A DNA stretch of 64,000 nucleotides from Echria macrotheca (Eukaryota > Ascomycota > Sordariomycetes > Sordariales > Schizotheciaceae): the NCBI GenBank assembly GCA_030411725.1, contig MU839827.1:1054001-1118000 (forward strand), given 5' to 3'. Below, one piece after another: positions 1 to 11,088 of this stretch (its first letter is position 1; each line of letters starts with the position of its first letter). The position numbers and the translations under genes are program-made. The notes under the pieces are model-generated. The model worked only from the letters and a program-made list of their open reading frames with translations, had not been told where the DNA came from and searched no databases.

Positions 1-886
1 TGAGGAATGGAAGTGTTCTCGGTGAGGTGCTGGAATAGGGGTACTTATAGGCCTTGGAAGGGTTTGGGGAGGCCCTCGGAGTCAGCAATGTCGTTGGTCT
101 GAACAACCAAGCACAAACAGTTCTGCTTTGATACTTGACCGGATTTGGTTGTTGAGAGGTGCCCGTGATTCAGAAAGAGGGCCAGCCCCTGATCTGGCCC
201 CCTTTCGCAACACCGACTTTTCAGACAACTGGTTTGTTGGATTGTGTTGAGCCATTCAGAAGGTGATTTACGGTGAGATGAAGAGTAGATTCTAGTGTTT
301 GCTTGTTGCTTTGAGGGGCACGAGGCACAGGATCCCACCGAGAAGCGGGGTGCGGAAGGGCGATAGCCAGTCGGCGACCGGCTCACGTCGGGATGGCCCC
401 ACAGAATTCGGGGGTGTGGACCCACAAAATCGGGGGTGTGAGCCTAAAATCCGGCCTCATGACCGGTTTATCTCGCGGGGGGGCCGAGATTGGGGCAGAG
501 TGACGTGATTTTGTTGAGAAGTGAAGGGATGATATTGCCGCTGTGCACCGTGACTCACACCGATCAACCAGGGCTTTCCAGAAGGTTAGAGGAGCCCCTC
601 CCACTTGGAAATTCAGCATCCGGTTCCCGGCATTTCCTCATTCTTGTCCGCTTCGATTTACCTACTATGGCGGGAAACCCCACGATAAGAGAGACTCACC
701 AGACCAACCTACGTACGTGTTATTTCCCAAGTTCTGAACGATTCTTCGAAGCCGCTTGCTTCCTTTTATTCCCTCACTCTCATGCCAACGCTATTTCCTC
801 GGTGTCACTATAGGGGGAGTATTCTTTGTCAATGGTCGGAGTCCCTGGGCAACATGATAACTAATAAACCCAAGCGTGCTACTCCT
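1..886. other. intergenic / 3' flank, no gene seen
   Basis: No convincing coding region was found. Short open frames on both strands lack coherent composition or splice structure. Around 400-445 there is an imperfect two-copy tandem repeat of about 22 bp, with CGGGGGTGTG in each copy. Positions 800-886 are probably the 3' flank of the minus-strand membrane-protein gene that follows. Confidence 0.5.
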
Positions 887-2940
887 CTATCCAAGATGAG
901 GCAGGTAGCTGGCCCACGCTGGCGTTTCAAAGACTGATTCGGGCAGGCGGCCGACGCTGATAAAACTTTCGACAACCAAGTAGACCCGTGACAAGACGTA
1001 AAGGAGGGTGGATGCAGGGACAGCGAGTAGGGCTGTCTGCAGGATGAAAGCCGGGCAGAGAATTGCGAATGTGAGACACCACACAAGCCAACGCAACGCA
1101 AACCAAACACTGTTAACCCCTCCCCTTAGCCAGCGCGGCCCGCAGGTAAGCAGGGTTGGTTTTCTCGAGGCATAAAAGGCTTTTTTGGCACACTCAACTA
1201 TCCCGGGGGCGGCGCCGTACGCGATGATCGAGATGCCGGAAATCCGCCAAATCATGGCTTCGAGCGAAGTCCGAACTGGTGGGCTCCAGGCTAGTAGGTG
1301 CAGACCGCCGTACGCCATCCCGGCAACGAACAAACTCAAGAGCACGGGCTGCGCTGCAGGATCCAAATGGTAGGAGGAATCACGCGTTGGCAACTCTTCG
1401 ACCCGGTCATCTATCCACGAGTGAAACCAGTCCCGCTCGCAGGGTCTATCCTTTGGGGACAGGTTGTCGGGGCGTCGAACAAGCACTCGGTACTTTGCGT
1501 AGCACTCCTTGGCCATGCGGAGGCGCGAAATATCGGCAGCGGATAGCTCCATAAACTCGCGTTGCAGTCTTAGAATCCCGTTATTCCCCTGCATGTCTTT
1601 GCACCTGGTGCGTAGGAACCCAAAACCAAACAGGCTCTGTCCCATATAAAGTTTGAATGTTGCGTCGCCGGACCCCTCGGGGGGCGGGTCAACCTCAAAA
1701 AGAAGGGGGTGACGGATCGGATCGCCCTGGTAGCGGGCCAGGAAACCCGAGATTCCATGGTCATTGCAGTACTCTTTCCATCTCTTATCAAGAACGGAGT
1801 ACAACCATTCCTGGTCTTCCTGGTACGAAAATAGGTGGTAGGCAAGTCTCCGACAGCGTGGCTTCGTTGACTTCTGGCCGTCAGTGACCGGTAGATTGCT
1901 CCCCAGTTCTGACCGCATCAACATGCCGGCACACGCAATGCCTGCGTCTCTGCCATCAACCAGAGTGGGTTCTTCAATATCAAGTGGTTTTTTCCACCAC
2001 GAGATGTAGGCGATGAGCGCGCAGATGCAGTGGGCTAGTGTGTTAAGTTCCAAGAGACTAATTGTCATGCCCAGGGCCATACGGGAGATGCATTGCGCGG
2101 CGAACCAAGAGGCTTGTAGGGTGACGATAGTCTTGGCAAGCTGGTTCGCCTTGCTCTTGTCGTTAATCTGACGCAGTGAGATGTCAGGCAATAGGTGTGG
2201 TGCGACCCGCACGAGTTCGAGAATGCCCGAGCTTGTCAACGTGACACGTCTGCGTCCGCCGGGGAGGAAATCACTGCCCTCGCCAATCAGGTCAGAATCG
2301 AAAGCAAATCCTCCTATATCCCTATGTATCAGTGAAACCTTACCCCAGTCAGCAGGGTGTAGGCAGAAAGAACATACCCATAATGGCATAGTAGCTGTGC
2401 GTCATGGTCCATTCATGTCTTCGTTTGGCTCTGACGGTTGGACCCGGTTGTGTGGTTGGGTCGGATTCACCTCCTTTGTTCCTCCTGGACTTCCTTGACG
2501 TATCGGAGCCGGCTCCCAGCGGTGTGTTGTTCTCGTTTCCTGCGCTCATCTCGACGTCCTCATTCTTCCCCCTCCCAACCATCCGTCCTAACCGCCAAAT
2601 TGACTTTCCAGTCCCGGGGCACCTCGGCCCCTCCCCCAGTGCCTCCTTGATCTTCTTGTGGAGGTCCTTGGCTTGGCGTCGTTGCTCATATGCTGTCCAT
2701 GCGACGATCTCAGGGGCGAACAGGCCCAAGAGCAGCCACCACATTTTACGGCCCATCTGGTACGACGGGATATACTTGTAGTTGTGACCATGGTGCTCGG
2801 GGATGTTGGAGGTGGACAGCGGTCCAGACACACAAAACCATGGTGAGGATGCAAGACGAGAGTAGCCCGTATGTGCCACGGCCCAAAGGCTCCGGCTGCC
2901 ATACTGTGTGGTTTCTGGCCGTTCCGAACTCGATGCCCAT
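887..2940 (-). pseudogene. multi-pass fungal membrane protein of unknown function, apparently frameshifted
   Basis: This belongs to a large uncharacterised family of fungal integral membrane proteins. I recognise the typical order: an N-terminal RGT-[YFW]-x-LL..C membrane helix ending in TAVHL, a segment with FAPEIVAWTA, a HEWTMTH motif, SKANQLAKT followed by LQASWFAAQCISR, LELNTLAH, and a C-terminal VVESFISV...VFETP..YLPHL end. The main exon is 2313-887 and runs to the normal family C-terminus. An intron at 2314-2377 (GTATGT...ATAG, phase 1) joins it to the upstream exon from about 2378 to 2940. Within that exon the frame changes at about 2808: codons for TAVHL are in one frame and NIPEHHGHNY follows in another, offset by one extra C, and no intron could bridge this. 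The start at 2940 (MGIEFG) is a guess; the same frame is open up to 3141. The extra base is either a real inactivating mutation or an assembly error, because the rest of the protein shows no other damage. Function unknown. Confidence 0.7.
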
Positions 2941-4660
2941 AGTTGTGGCAGATACCAGTACAACAAAGTCGGATGAAGTCGAGGTCGCGACAGCGTCGTG
3001 TTGAGCCCGTGTACGTTGAAGACGATGAAGTGAAGTAGGTAAGATGAGCCGCTTTGACAAATGCCCAAGCTCTGCCTGATGAGCCCAACCTCTGCGGGTG
3101 AAGGGCAAAGATGCCCTATCATCGCTGAGACTCAACGACATTTGGAGTCTGGGTCACTCCCAGCAGCCTATCGGTGCCACGGATGTGAGACATGGTGCTG
3201 GACGTGGTGCAGTTGCTAAAATTTCAAAGCCGACGGTCCCCTCCAATCAGGCCCGTAAGAACTGCAGCTCAACCATGTTTTTCCGGCCGTCCAGTAGCGA
3301 GAGAATTGAAGTGTTTATAATACCGTGGGTCCACCCCCTCCAACCCCTCTGTGGGTCTCTATTGAACCTGATATTCTTGGTTTCCAGTGGTTAAACCAAC
3401 ACATGGGGTTGCTCAGCTTTGACAATAGCGCTTTCGGGACGAGAGGGGGGTGAAACGGGGCCTTCACAGCTGTGCGGCGGCGGTGTGAGGGATCACCCGT
3501 AGCTGCTCACCATACTTAGTAGGATGACGAACGAAAAGCAAATTCTGTGTTCCCAGCTTCGTCACACGTTGCCTTACCAGGCTGTTTTATCTAGCAAACC
3601 ACGGCGATATATCGGGAATGGCCTTCCTCCACTCAAAAATGAATCTTGAATCTTTTCTTACTAGCTACACTGGACATTGGCCGCGGGGACGGAATGTCCC
3701 CTATTGAGAACCTGACCGAGACCCATTCCTGCCTCCTCCTCCCAACTGCGAATACCTTTCTCGATGAGTCCCGTGCCGGAAAGGCAAAGATCCGGCGCTA
3801 AAAAAACAAAATCTTCTCGGTAAAATCCAAGCGTTCGTCGCTGATGGGCGGGACCAAGTCGCGAGTCAACTACCTACCTAAAGGCAACATGATATCCTCC
3901 CATCGCACACTCCTACGCCTCTCTATATACACGAGTACTAACCAGCGACTATAGGTTAGACAGCAGTTAAAAGAAACTTTGGTACCACTCCTCAGTCTGA
4001 TACCGATCCCCGCTGACTTATCAGACGTTTGGTCTCTTTGACAAAGACGAGATACAGCTTGTCCCAAGTGGAAATCTCGTCCAGATAGGACAGACTAGAT
4101 CTACGACCTTCATCCTGAGGTGTCACACTCTACACACACAACCCCAACTTCCAAGGAGGCGCCAGTACCTTTTCCGCTTTCCATCCCACGGCCGAGTAAG
4201 GTAAAATGGTTAGACGGACGCTCTCTGCTGAGTGCCTTTAGGATACCCCCAGAAGACAGTAAGCTCCTCGACTCTCCTGGCCCCTTTGTCTCCTTGTGGA
4301 CTTCTTGTGCCCCGGTCTCTAAGTGACCATGCGGTAAACTCCGCCATCAATCTGTGACAAGTATCAATCGGCGACAATTTCCGGTGAGAAGCATACTAAG
4401 AGCTTCAGAACAGACAGAACCGTTCGTTTGCCCGTTGTTGTACGGTTCACCCCGATAGCAAAGGCCTTCCCACAGTCCTTGTATTGTGCAAAGGATACAC
4501 CTCAACCATAAATAAAATCCTGGAAGCCTCCTCATCTTTCATCTCTCACAAGAAACACGGGACACCAGCACCTTCCATGCACCATAGTGGTATTCTGCCG
4601 CCCATACGCGCACCCGACGATAGTTGCCTACAACAGAACATCCATCAACCAATCAGAAGA
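2941..4660. other. intergenic
   Basis: This holds the upstream region of the minus-strand membrane protein and the upstream flank of the tRNA gene. No ORF with coding character, repeat or RNA gene was recognised. Part of 3600-4000 is less GC-rich than the genes. Confidence 0.5.
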
Positions 4661-4751
4661 GGGCATGTAGCGCAGTGGTAGTCGCGCTCGCTTTGCATTG
4701 ATACAAACACGGCGTTGCGAGAGGCCTTGGGTTCAATCCCCAACTTGTCCA
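4661..4751 (+). tRNA. tRNA-Ala (anticodon TGC) with an 18-nt intron
   Basis: The cloverleaf can be folded by eye. The acceptor 5' strand GGGCATG (4661-4667) pairs with CTTGTCC (4744-4750), giving a G3:U70 wobble, the universal alanine identity element, and one T:T mismatch; the discriminator is A at 4751. The anticodon stem CTCGC (4687-4691) pairs with GCGAG (4717-4721). The anticodon TGC is at 4694-4696 and is followed by A37. The extra 18 nt (4698-4715) lie exactly after position 37, the canonical nuclear tRNA intron site. The T arm is TTGGG-TTCAATC-CCCAA (4727-4743). A short T run at about 4759-4763 is a plausible Pol III terminator. The D stem is weak (about 3 bp). Confidence 0.93.
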
Positions 4752-5951
4752 GACTCGAATTTTTGCCCCTCATCCTGTCCTATGTTGTGAGAGGACTCCT
4801 TTTTTTTTAAGTCCCCCTTTTTTTTTGGTTGACGACCAGTCAGTTACGGCGACGTCGAAGCTGCAGTCCAGCCCGCAGAGCGACCACCACCTCTTTGTCG
4901 CTGTTTACATTGCGGCCTGACCCCGCTTGCCCGCGCAGCCCAGCCCAACAACATTGCATGACAGTACATGAAATGCAGCTGCATCTGACCCCTCCACGAT
5001 GATTTTGAATGCTGTTCAAACGAATCTCGTCTCTGCTGAACCAGATGTTGAGCCGTCGACCCCGGCGGACCCGTCCTGGACGGTCCGGGCGCCGACCGAC
5101 TCCGAGCGGGACCGAGCGGCGGCTAACGGAGCCGAGTGAAATCTGTTGAGGACAAGCGCGGGGCCGGATCGGGGCGCGGGGCACTCGTAGTTATTTGGAG
5201 CCCAGCCCCCTGGCTCTGGAAGGGCTTGGTGACCCCTGGCGGTGCCTGCAGCCCTCTTGCAGCGTCTGCAGTCAGCCCCTCCATTCACATCAGAGAGGGG
5301 GGACGAGGGCCCAAGGAGGGGTAGCTGATTACCCCTCCTTGCTTCCTTCTTCCCTCATCAGCATCGCAGCCTGATGATGCAGCAGAGATGAAGCGGGCCC
5401 GACAGCAGCACGGAGCCATTCGGAATTATTGATTCCAGCCCCCGCGAGCCGTGTTTGCGTGCGCGGTGCGAGGCGGTCAAGAAATCAGATACGATACGGG
5501 TCGGTGCCAGTGGTCGGCCTGTGTTGGATGGCCGTCTCCGTGCCCAAGCTGTCTGGTACCCCTCTTCTTGCTCTTCTTTCTGAAGCTGCGCAGCTGTTTG
5601 CCTTTGCTGACGAGGAATATTATTCGAGGCATTCGTTGCAGCTGCAAGCAGCTCGCGCTTTCTCGGCTGCCGGACTCTAGATCGGGGAGTTCCCGTTGGC
5701 GGTGGTTCCCCTCCCCACTCCGAACTGGGCGTGTTGCTGATGTGGGGTACGGAGTACCGCACTGGTGTAACTCCGCCTCCCGATTTACCACCCCCCAACC
5801 CCTGTTGATCTGGCCGTCGGGTCTTGATAAAGAAGAAGGGGGGGAAGGGGGGGGGGCTTCCCCTTTTTTTGGCAGACTTTCTCATCTTTCTTTTTTGCAG
5901 TTCCAAGATACCCCGATAGCCCGATACCCGTCCTCCGTTCCCGTCATCAAA
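4752..5951. other. intergenic and SDR promoter/5' UTR
   Basis: Contains T runs at about 4801-4827 and a long GC-rich stretch with no coding gene. Pyrimidine-rich DNA at 5870-5900 ends in TTTTTTGCAG (5891-5900), a good 3' splice site, so the SDR gene may have an intron in its 5' UTR; I could not fix its donor. Long open frames here (for example 5358-6635 on the minus strand) are shadows of the SDR gene. Confidence 0.4.
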
Positions 5952-6808
5952 ATGGTCATCGCTATTCCCACCGCCAGCCTCGAGGGCAAGGTCGCGCTCA
6001 TCACGGGCGCCGGCCGCGGCATCGGCAGGGGCGTCGCCCTCGAGCTGGCCAAGCGCGGGGCGTCGGTCGTGGTCAACTACGTGTCGTCCGAGGGGCCGGC
6101 GCAGGAGGTGGTCAAGGAGATCGAGTCGTACGGCAACGGCGCCAAGGCGGTGGCCATCCAGGCCGACGTCAGCAAGGTGCCCGAGATCGCGAAGCTGTTC
6201 GAGGCGGCCAAGAAGCACTTTGGCCGGCTCGACATCGTCATGTCCAACAGCGGCACCGAGTCGTGGGACAAGACCGAGGACATCACCGAGGAGAAGTTCG
6301 ACCACGTCTTCAACCTCAACGCGCGCGCCCAGTTCTTCGTCGGCCAGGCCGCCTTCAAGCACCTCGAGCAGAACGGCCGGCTCATCCTCATGACCAGCAT
6401 CGCCGCCGGCCTCATGGGCGTCAAGAACCACGCGCTCTACAACGCGTCCAAGATGGCCGTCATCGGCCTCGTTAAGGCTTTTGCTACCGACTTTGGCGTC
6501 AAGGGCATCACGGTCAACGGCGTCGCCCCCGGCGGCATCAAGAGCGACATGTTCACCCAGAACGCCTGGCACTATATTCCTGGCGGCACCCCCGACTGGC
6601 CCGCCGAGAAGATTGAGCAGCTCATGGCCGAGCACTGCCCGCTCGGTCGGTGTGCCGTGCCCGAGGATGTCGCCCGTGTCGTTGCCTTCCTTGCGAGCGA
6701 GGACGGCGGCTGGGTCAACGGTGCGTGTTCTTTTTCCTGTGCAGTAGTTGACCGAGCTAACTCTTCGCAGGCCAGGTCATCACCATCTCGGGCGGGTCTT
6801 CGCAGTAG
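5952..6808 (+). CDS. short-chain dehydrogenase/reductase, trihydroxynaphthalene/versicolorin-reductase type
   Basis: A classical NADPH-dependent SDR of 268 residues that probably reduces an aromatic polyketide such as tri- or tetrahydroxynaphthalene (DHN-melanin) or a related phenol. Visible motifs are the nucleotide-binding TGAGRGIG (residues 18-25), a catalytic Asn at 123, and the triad Ser149, Tyr163 and Lys167 (YNASK). VAPGGIKSDM and a C-terminal GGWVNG...SGG follow, as in the fungal naphthol-reductase subfamily. Exon 1 is 5952-6720. A 50-nt intron (6721-6770, GTGCGT...CTAAC...GCAG) is followed by exon 2, 6771-6808. The start has a good context (ATCAAAATGG) and gives the usual short family N-terminus. 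No polyketide synthase or scytalone dehydratase is nearby, so the substrate is inferred from family resemblance only. Confidence 0.88.
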
Positions 6809-7490
6809 ACGGACCGAAAGAAACGGGGAGGGTGTTTTGCTAGCCATTTCTGCTGTTGCTAGAGGGTCGGATCTATACAGGCCATGTTATGAACAACAAA
6901 AATCATGTCGCATCATTTTCCGCGTGTTTCTGCCGTGTCTGTTGTGATTGTTTGATTCTCGGCATCCAATTGTTGTGTACATGCTGGAACACCGGGAAGT
7001 CGGTCGCCTGCCACAGGTACCACCACGACCGACCTGTCGGTATCTCCGCCTCCGCCTCCGTCCCCGGCGGCTTGTCCGGATAGACATTGTTACCGTTGAC
7101 GGACGTTACACTGTCAGATACGCCAGCGTCGCCAGCCCTATGGATGACTCGCGTTCAGTTTCAGCCCGACGACCAACCTCGATGGTGTCCGTGACAGATG
7201 TGGCGCCAGCATACGATAGCACCGTACGGCGCCCTTTGGCTCGCCGCCCTCGTCGGGCACTGCTGCTAGGATGGGAGCAACCATCGGCAAAGGCCAAGGA
7301 GCTGACAAATGGGGGCCGTGCCGCTAATAATGGAGCTTCTCTTTTCCAGACGGACAGTGAGTAGTCAGTTGCAGGAGGGACTCAAGAAAGGTTTTCAACC
7401 TGACCTTGGACGTGCACGGAAAGACCACGTTAGTCAATTTGCCAAGCAGTAGTGGTCAATCATGAAAATGACTTCCATGATACCGAAATG
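6809..7490. other. intergenic
   Basis: 3' flank of the SDR gene followed by DNA in which I see no gene, repeat or RNA. Confidence 0.4.
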
Positions 7491-8320
7491 TCAATAGGTA
7501 CCTACTTTGCAAAGCTCAACGGACTTGTTGGGGTTGGTGTAATCCTCGGTCCGCTTCAGCTCCTCGCAGGCAGGCTCATCCAGCTCCTCGTCAACGTCGA
7601 CGGGAGGTGAAGTCTGCCCGGCAAGGGCTTGCTTGCATGAAGGGGTCCAGGCCCAATAAGAATTGCTTCTCTTCTGGAACGACGTTGGGCTTTTGCAGCG
7701 CCAAGGTTTGCCAGCCGCCTTGGCCGTGTATCCGAAATTCTTGTACCAGTCAGCGAGGTCAATGGCGAGTATCAAGCGGATCCTAGGAGCCTCGACATCG
7801 CCTACCTATATCTCGATAAAGGTCCTCGTACATATGCAACGTCTGTGCCATGGCGAGACTTGATCTGGTCCAGTACTTGATATGCCTTGACGGTGAACTG
7901 TATGTGGCCCACCTCGTCGAGCCCCTCGGGCCATATTGTTCTCCAACATTTCTGTCTAGATTGCGAGGACAGTCTCGAGGTCTTTTTGGGCGTAGGCCAC
8001 GTCGTGAAGAATGCAGCTTCCGGGACTGTTCCTTCATGCGTGGGATTTCGTTCTGTGGCTGTTTCAGCTGTACTGGTAACCCATTCTGGTCAAGCTTGGA
8101 TCGGTACCTATCGGATATGTTTGCATATTTCAGCCAGTCTACCAGCTCGCAGAGGAGATCTGCCTCGAGGACAACATTTTCGTATCATTCTCGTCGACAT
8201 TGTTGCCCTTGGCCAGGCGGGTCGAGCTTGAAAGACTGAGGTAAAAATGCTTGTTTTGTGGAAGAGAGGTGGGTCCTGATGGCTGGCTAGATACTGTGCC
8301 TGTGGTCCTTGCGCGCCTTC
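7491..8320 (-). pseudogene. decayed protein-coding remnant, family not recognised
   Basis: Coherent coding-like stretches occur on the minus strand but in changing frames with stops between them. Examples are a piece reading LEADLLCELVDWLKYA (about 8090-8180), one reading HDVAYAQKDLETVLAI followed by a stop (about 7960-8020), one reading LDEVGHIQFTVKAYQVLDQI (about 7870-7930), and the open frame 7491-7775 reading DLADWYKNFGYTAKAAG. These look like an amphipathic helical protein broken by several indels and stops. It may also be several small exons whose splice sites I could not find. I do not recognise the family. Confidence 0.35.
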
Positions 8321-8526
8321 CATCTTGCTTGGGTGCTCCTTCCTGGCCTAACAAGCTGAAAAAAAGAGAGCAGCGTGAACCCCCACCAAAATCGGTGATA
8401 AAACTGGTCTCTCTTTTTCTAGGCTGGGTTGACGCCCGTCGGCCGTCGGAGCTGTATTCCCTACTGACGCCCCGACTACCTTCATTTCATAGGAAGAACC
8501 TCCAGTATCACCACGCAACCAACAAC

Positions 8527-8740
8527 ATGGAATCCTCCACAGTCGGGGCAGCTGTGACGCTGGAAACATTCACGGCGCTCCCAGTCGATCCGAAGGCGGA
8601 ACCCTCTGTCGGCTGTAATCAAGCCCGGCACGACGTATACGGAGGAGAGACTAGGCTTGAGTGACTTTGCCGACATGGAGAAAGAACAGTGGCCGGCGCT
8701 GTGTCCGTTCGACTGTAAACCGGTGGTAAGCTTGTCCTAA
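8527..8740 (+). pseudogene. possible truncated gene remnant with a frameshift
   Basis: From ATG 8527 the frame reads MESSTVGAAVTLETFTALPV and then stops making sense. A one-base shift near 8610 gives a coherent continuation containing IKPGTTYTEERLGLSDFADM and EQWPALCPFDCKPV, up to a GTAAGC that could be a splice donor (about 8736). No downstream exon was recognised. It may be the 5' end of a broken gene or a duplicated fragment. Family not identified. Confidence 0.3.
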
Positions 8741-10319
8741 TGTTTGAAAGTCTTGTTTTCATCGAAACCATCATGTTCGTTTCTGACACTTCCTAGAGCC
8801 CCGAATGGATATATTTGTACGGCGTACAAAACCCCAAGAGTCGGACTCTCGTGGGTAGGGATGTAAATTTTTCTGAAAATTCTCGAATCAGAAATAAGGC
8901 AACGTCTTGAAATCAACGAGTAAACGAAATCCAGGTCTCTCTCGGAATACTCAGCTCGACTTTGTGTCTCCCATCAAGGTGCAAGCTTTGGGAACAGGAC
9001 AATGCGACATACCAAAGCGCCGACAAGGCGGTGAAAAAGTCGACAAGACGCAATACCACGTCTGTCATAACCAACGTTACAGCATCTAGACCTTTCGGTC
9101 AGCCTCCGACGGTCTGGATTTGGGTCCCGGTATTGCTCAATCTACCCGAGCCTGCAGGGGTCGATAACAGCCGGCGTTGCGTCATCTATCACCATCCAAT
9201 GCCCTGCGGCCGGTAGAGCATCGCTTGATTGACAGCGTCGGCGGTGCCAAGACATTACCCATATCGGCCGTCTTCTATAGGTAATCCCAGGTTTCAGGAG
9301 TCGTCCTGTTTTCAGCGACGGACGGGACACGGCTATTTTTGGCCAGCCCTTTACTCGCCGTCCTTTTGGACGACGCTCGGCTGTTTCTTGCAACCATCTA
9401 GAACGCGACCGGCCCTGGGTTGCACAGCATTACACACCAGATTCCCATTTCCAAGCTGTCGTTGCGAGACTGGCATGGGAATTACGCCCGTACAAGGAAT
9501 AAACATTGGATTACGCGTTCCTTCGTTATCCCATGTCATGCTAACCGTTTTGAAGGCATGTTCGTTTATACGGCGTAAATGTAACGTTTCTAGATTTGCG
9601 CCACAGTTTTATCGATCTCGTCACCCCCGTGTTATATGTATACAGACACGGACCCATTCCGGATGGGAATCCCCGCCCTCTCATTATGGCTACCGGCGGT
9701 GCAACAAACAACGGACGCAGGTTGGTCTGATGCTGCCAAGCATTTCCGCTCCCTGGGACACGGATCGTCTTCACGTCTAGACAGTCTCACTACCCGGGGC
9801 ATCGGAACCTTGTGTCCCGCGTTATTCTGTGATATTATAATCATTTCCACCAATCTCGTCAAGCTAGAGGTTATAGTCCTGGGAATTGCCACGTCCTGAC
9901 ATTAGCCGTCTGGATGTTTATATCTAGACCCCGGACAAAGCCAGAAAATTCCCCGGTTCGCTCGTCGACGGCCGGGAGACACTCCGGCTAGAACGGGGGG
10001 CATGGACCATCGCTTACACCTCCCCAGAATCTTCCAGTGCTCGCCTGTCACTGTTCCCAACCGACGTTTGCGACTCCTCTCAAGCAGAAATGAAAGGGAC
10101 TATATAGCTTCATTTATCGAATCCGGGGTGATACAACATGGCTACATTATTGCGTAATTCCCATCTCAAAGAGAAGAGTGAGGGCAAGGATGTGCCAAGG
10201 AGTATAAAGAGACATAGCCAGCCTCGCAACAGCCACACCGAAAGATCACTACGGCATTCCTAGGTAGTTTCAAATCACAGCAGCACCTACCTACCTACCT
10301 ACCTCAGCTCACCGACACA
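8741..10319. other. intergenic and promoter of the secreted-protein gene
   Basis: No gene recognised. TATAAAG at 10203-10209 lies 117 bp upstream of the next start codon and could be its TATA element. A short (CTAC)n tract at about 10285-10303 lies in the probable 5' UTR. Confidence 0.4.
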
Positions 10320-10959
10320 ATGGTCCACACCAAGGCTCTCCTGGCTACGGCCCTCCTCCTCCCCCAAGTCTTTGGCGCCGTCTTCGCCGCTGACAACTCG
10401 CAGAGCCTCGCCGTGGTAAGTTTTTGATTCTCCTCCTCCGCAAGTCCCATGTCCTCCATACTTATCCCCCAAAAAGGAGGAGAAGCGCTCCGTCGCCGAC
10501 ATCGTCCCCATCGTCGTCGCCGCCCGGGACGAGGTTGAGCTCGCCGCGGCGCCGAAGGAACGCAAGGGCCACACCGAGGCCAAGGGCAAGGGCAAGGGTA
10601 AAGGCAAGGGTAAAGGCAAGGGCAAGAAGGGCAAGCACGCGGAGAAGGAAGAGGAAGAGGTAGAGGTCGTCGAGCGCCGCCAGGAGGCTACCGCACCGCC
10701 TCCCGCGCCGACCGCGGCCGGTCCTTTCCCGACGGGCGGCTTCGGCAAGGCCAAGGGGACACGTATCCGGACGGGTACGTGGGCTACGCGCACGCGCACT
10801 CGCGTGAGGCCTACGTATACCGGCACGCGCACGCGGCCGGCGTATACGGGTACCTGGACCGGCGGGGCGTTCCCGACTGGCGCGTTTGGCAAGGGCAAGG
10901 GCGCTCGTCCGACTGGGGCTATCCCCACGGCTGTTCCGCGTCCCACTGGTGCTGCTTGA
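10320..10959 (+). CDS. small secreted Lys/Gly-repeat protein with Kex2-like sites
   Basis: A 192-residue protein of unknown function. Residues 1-24 form a clear signal peptide (MVHTKALLATALLLPQVFGA). Exon 1 (10320-10415) ends after GTG; a 61-nt intron (10416-10476, GTAAGT...AAAAAG) leads to exon 2 (10477-10959). The mature part begins with a dibasic EEKR site that a kexin protease could cut, then a short acidic/hydrophobic segment, a run of KG repeats (about nine), an acidic EKEEEEVEVVE patch and a second dibasic site (ERRQ). The C-terminal third is rich in Thr, Arg, Pro and Gly and contains two copies of FPTG[GA]FGK[AG]KG plus repeated TGTRTR/TGTW units. This resembles fungal propeptide-containing secreted repeat proteins, but I know no named family. 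The intron acceptor is weak (no pyrimidine tract at the AG). Confidence 0.7.
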
Positions 10960-11088
10960 GCGGATGCTGGGTTATGGGAGTGTGTACGTAGGGTTACAGT
11001 CTGTCGTTACTGTGTAAGATGCAGGGGGCATACGTAGGAAAAGCAAGAGAACGTTATTATTATGGATCTCAAGCCAGAAGATGAACCG
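10960..11088. other. 3' flank of the secreted-protein gene
   Basis: Short stretch between the stop codon and the palindromic element. Nothing specific was recognised. Confidence 0.4.

Noticed and set aside
5358..6635. 425-residue minus-strand ORF
   Set aside because: Antisense shadow of the SDR gene. Composition mirrors the GC3-rich plus-strand codons and no motif is present.
10283..10304. (CTAC)n tract as a CRISPR-like or regulatory repeat array
   Set aside because: A short simple microsatellite in a eukaryotic 5' UTR. There are no spacers.
10299..10946. 215-residue minus-strand ORF rich in Pro/Val/Leu
   Set aside because: Antisense of the KG-repeat secreted-protein gene. The plus strand has a signal peptide and splice sites.
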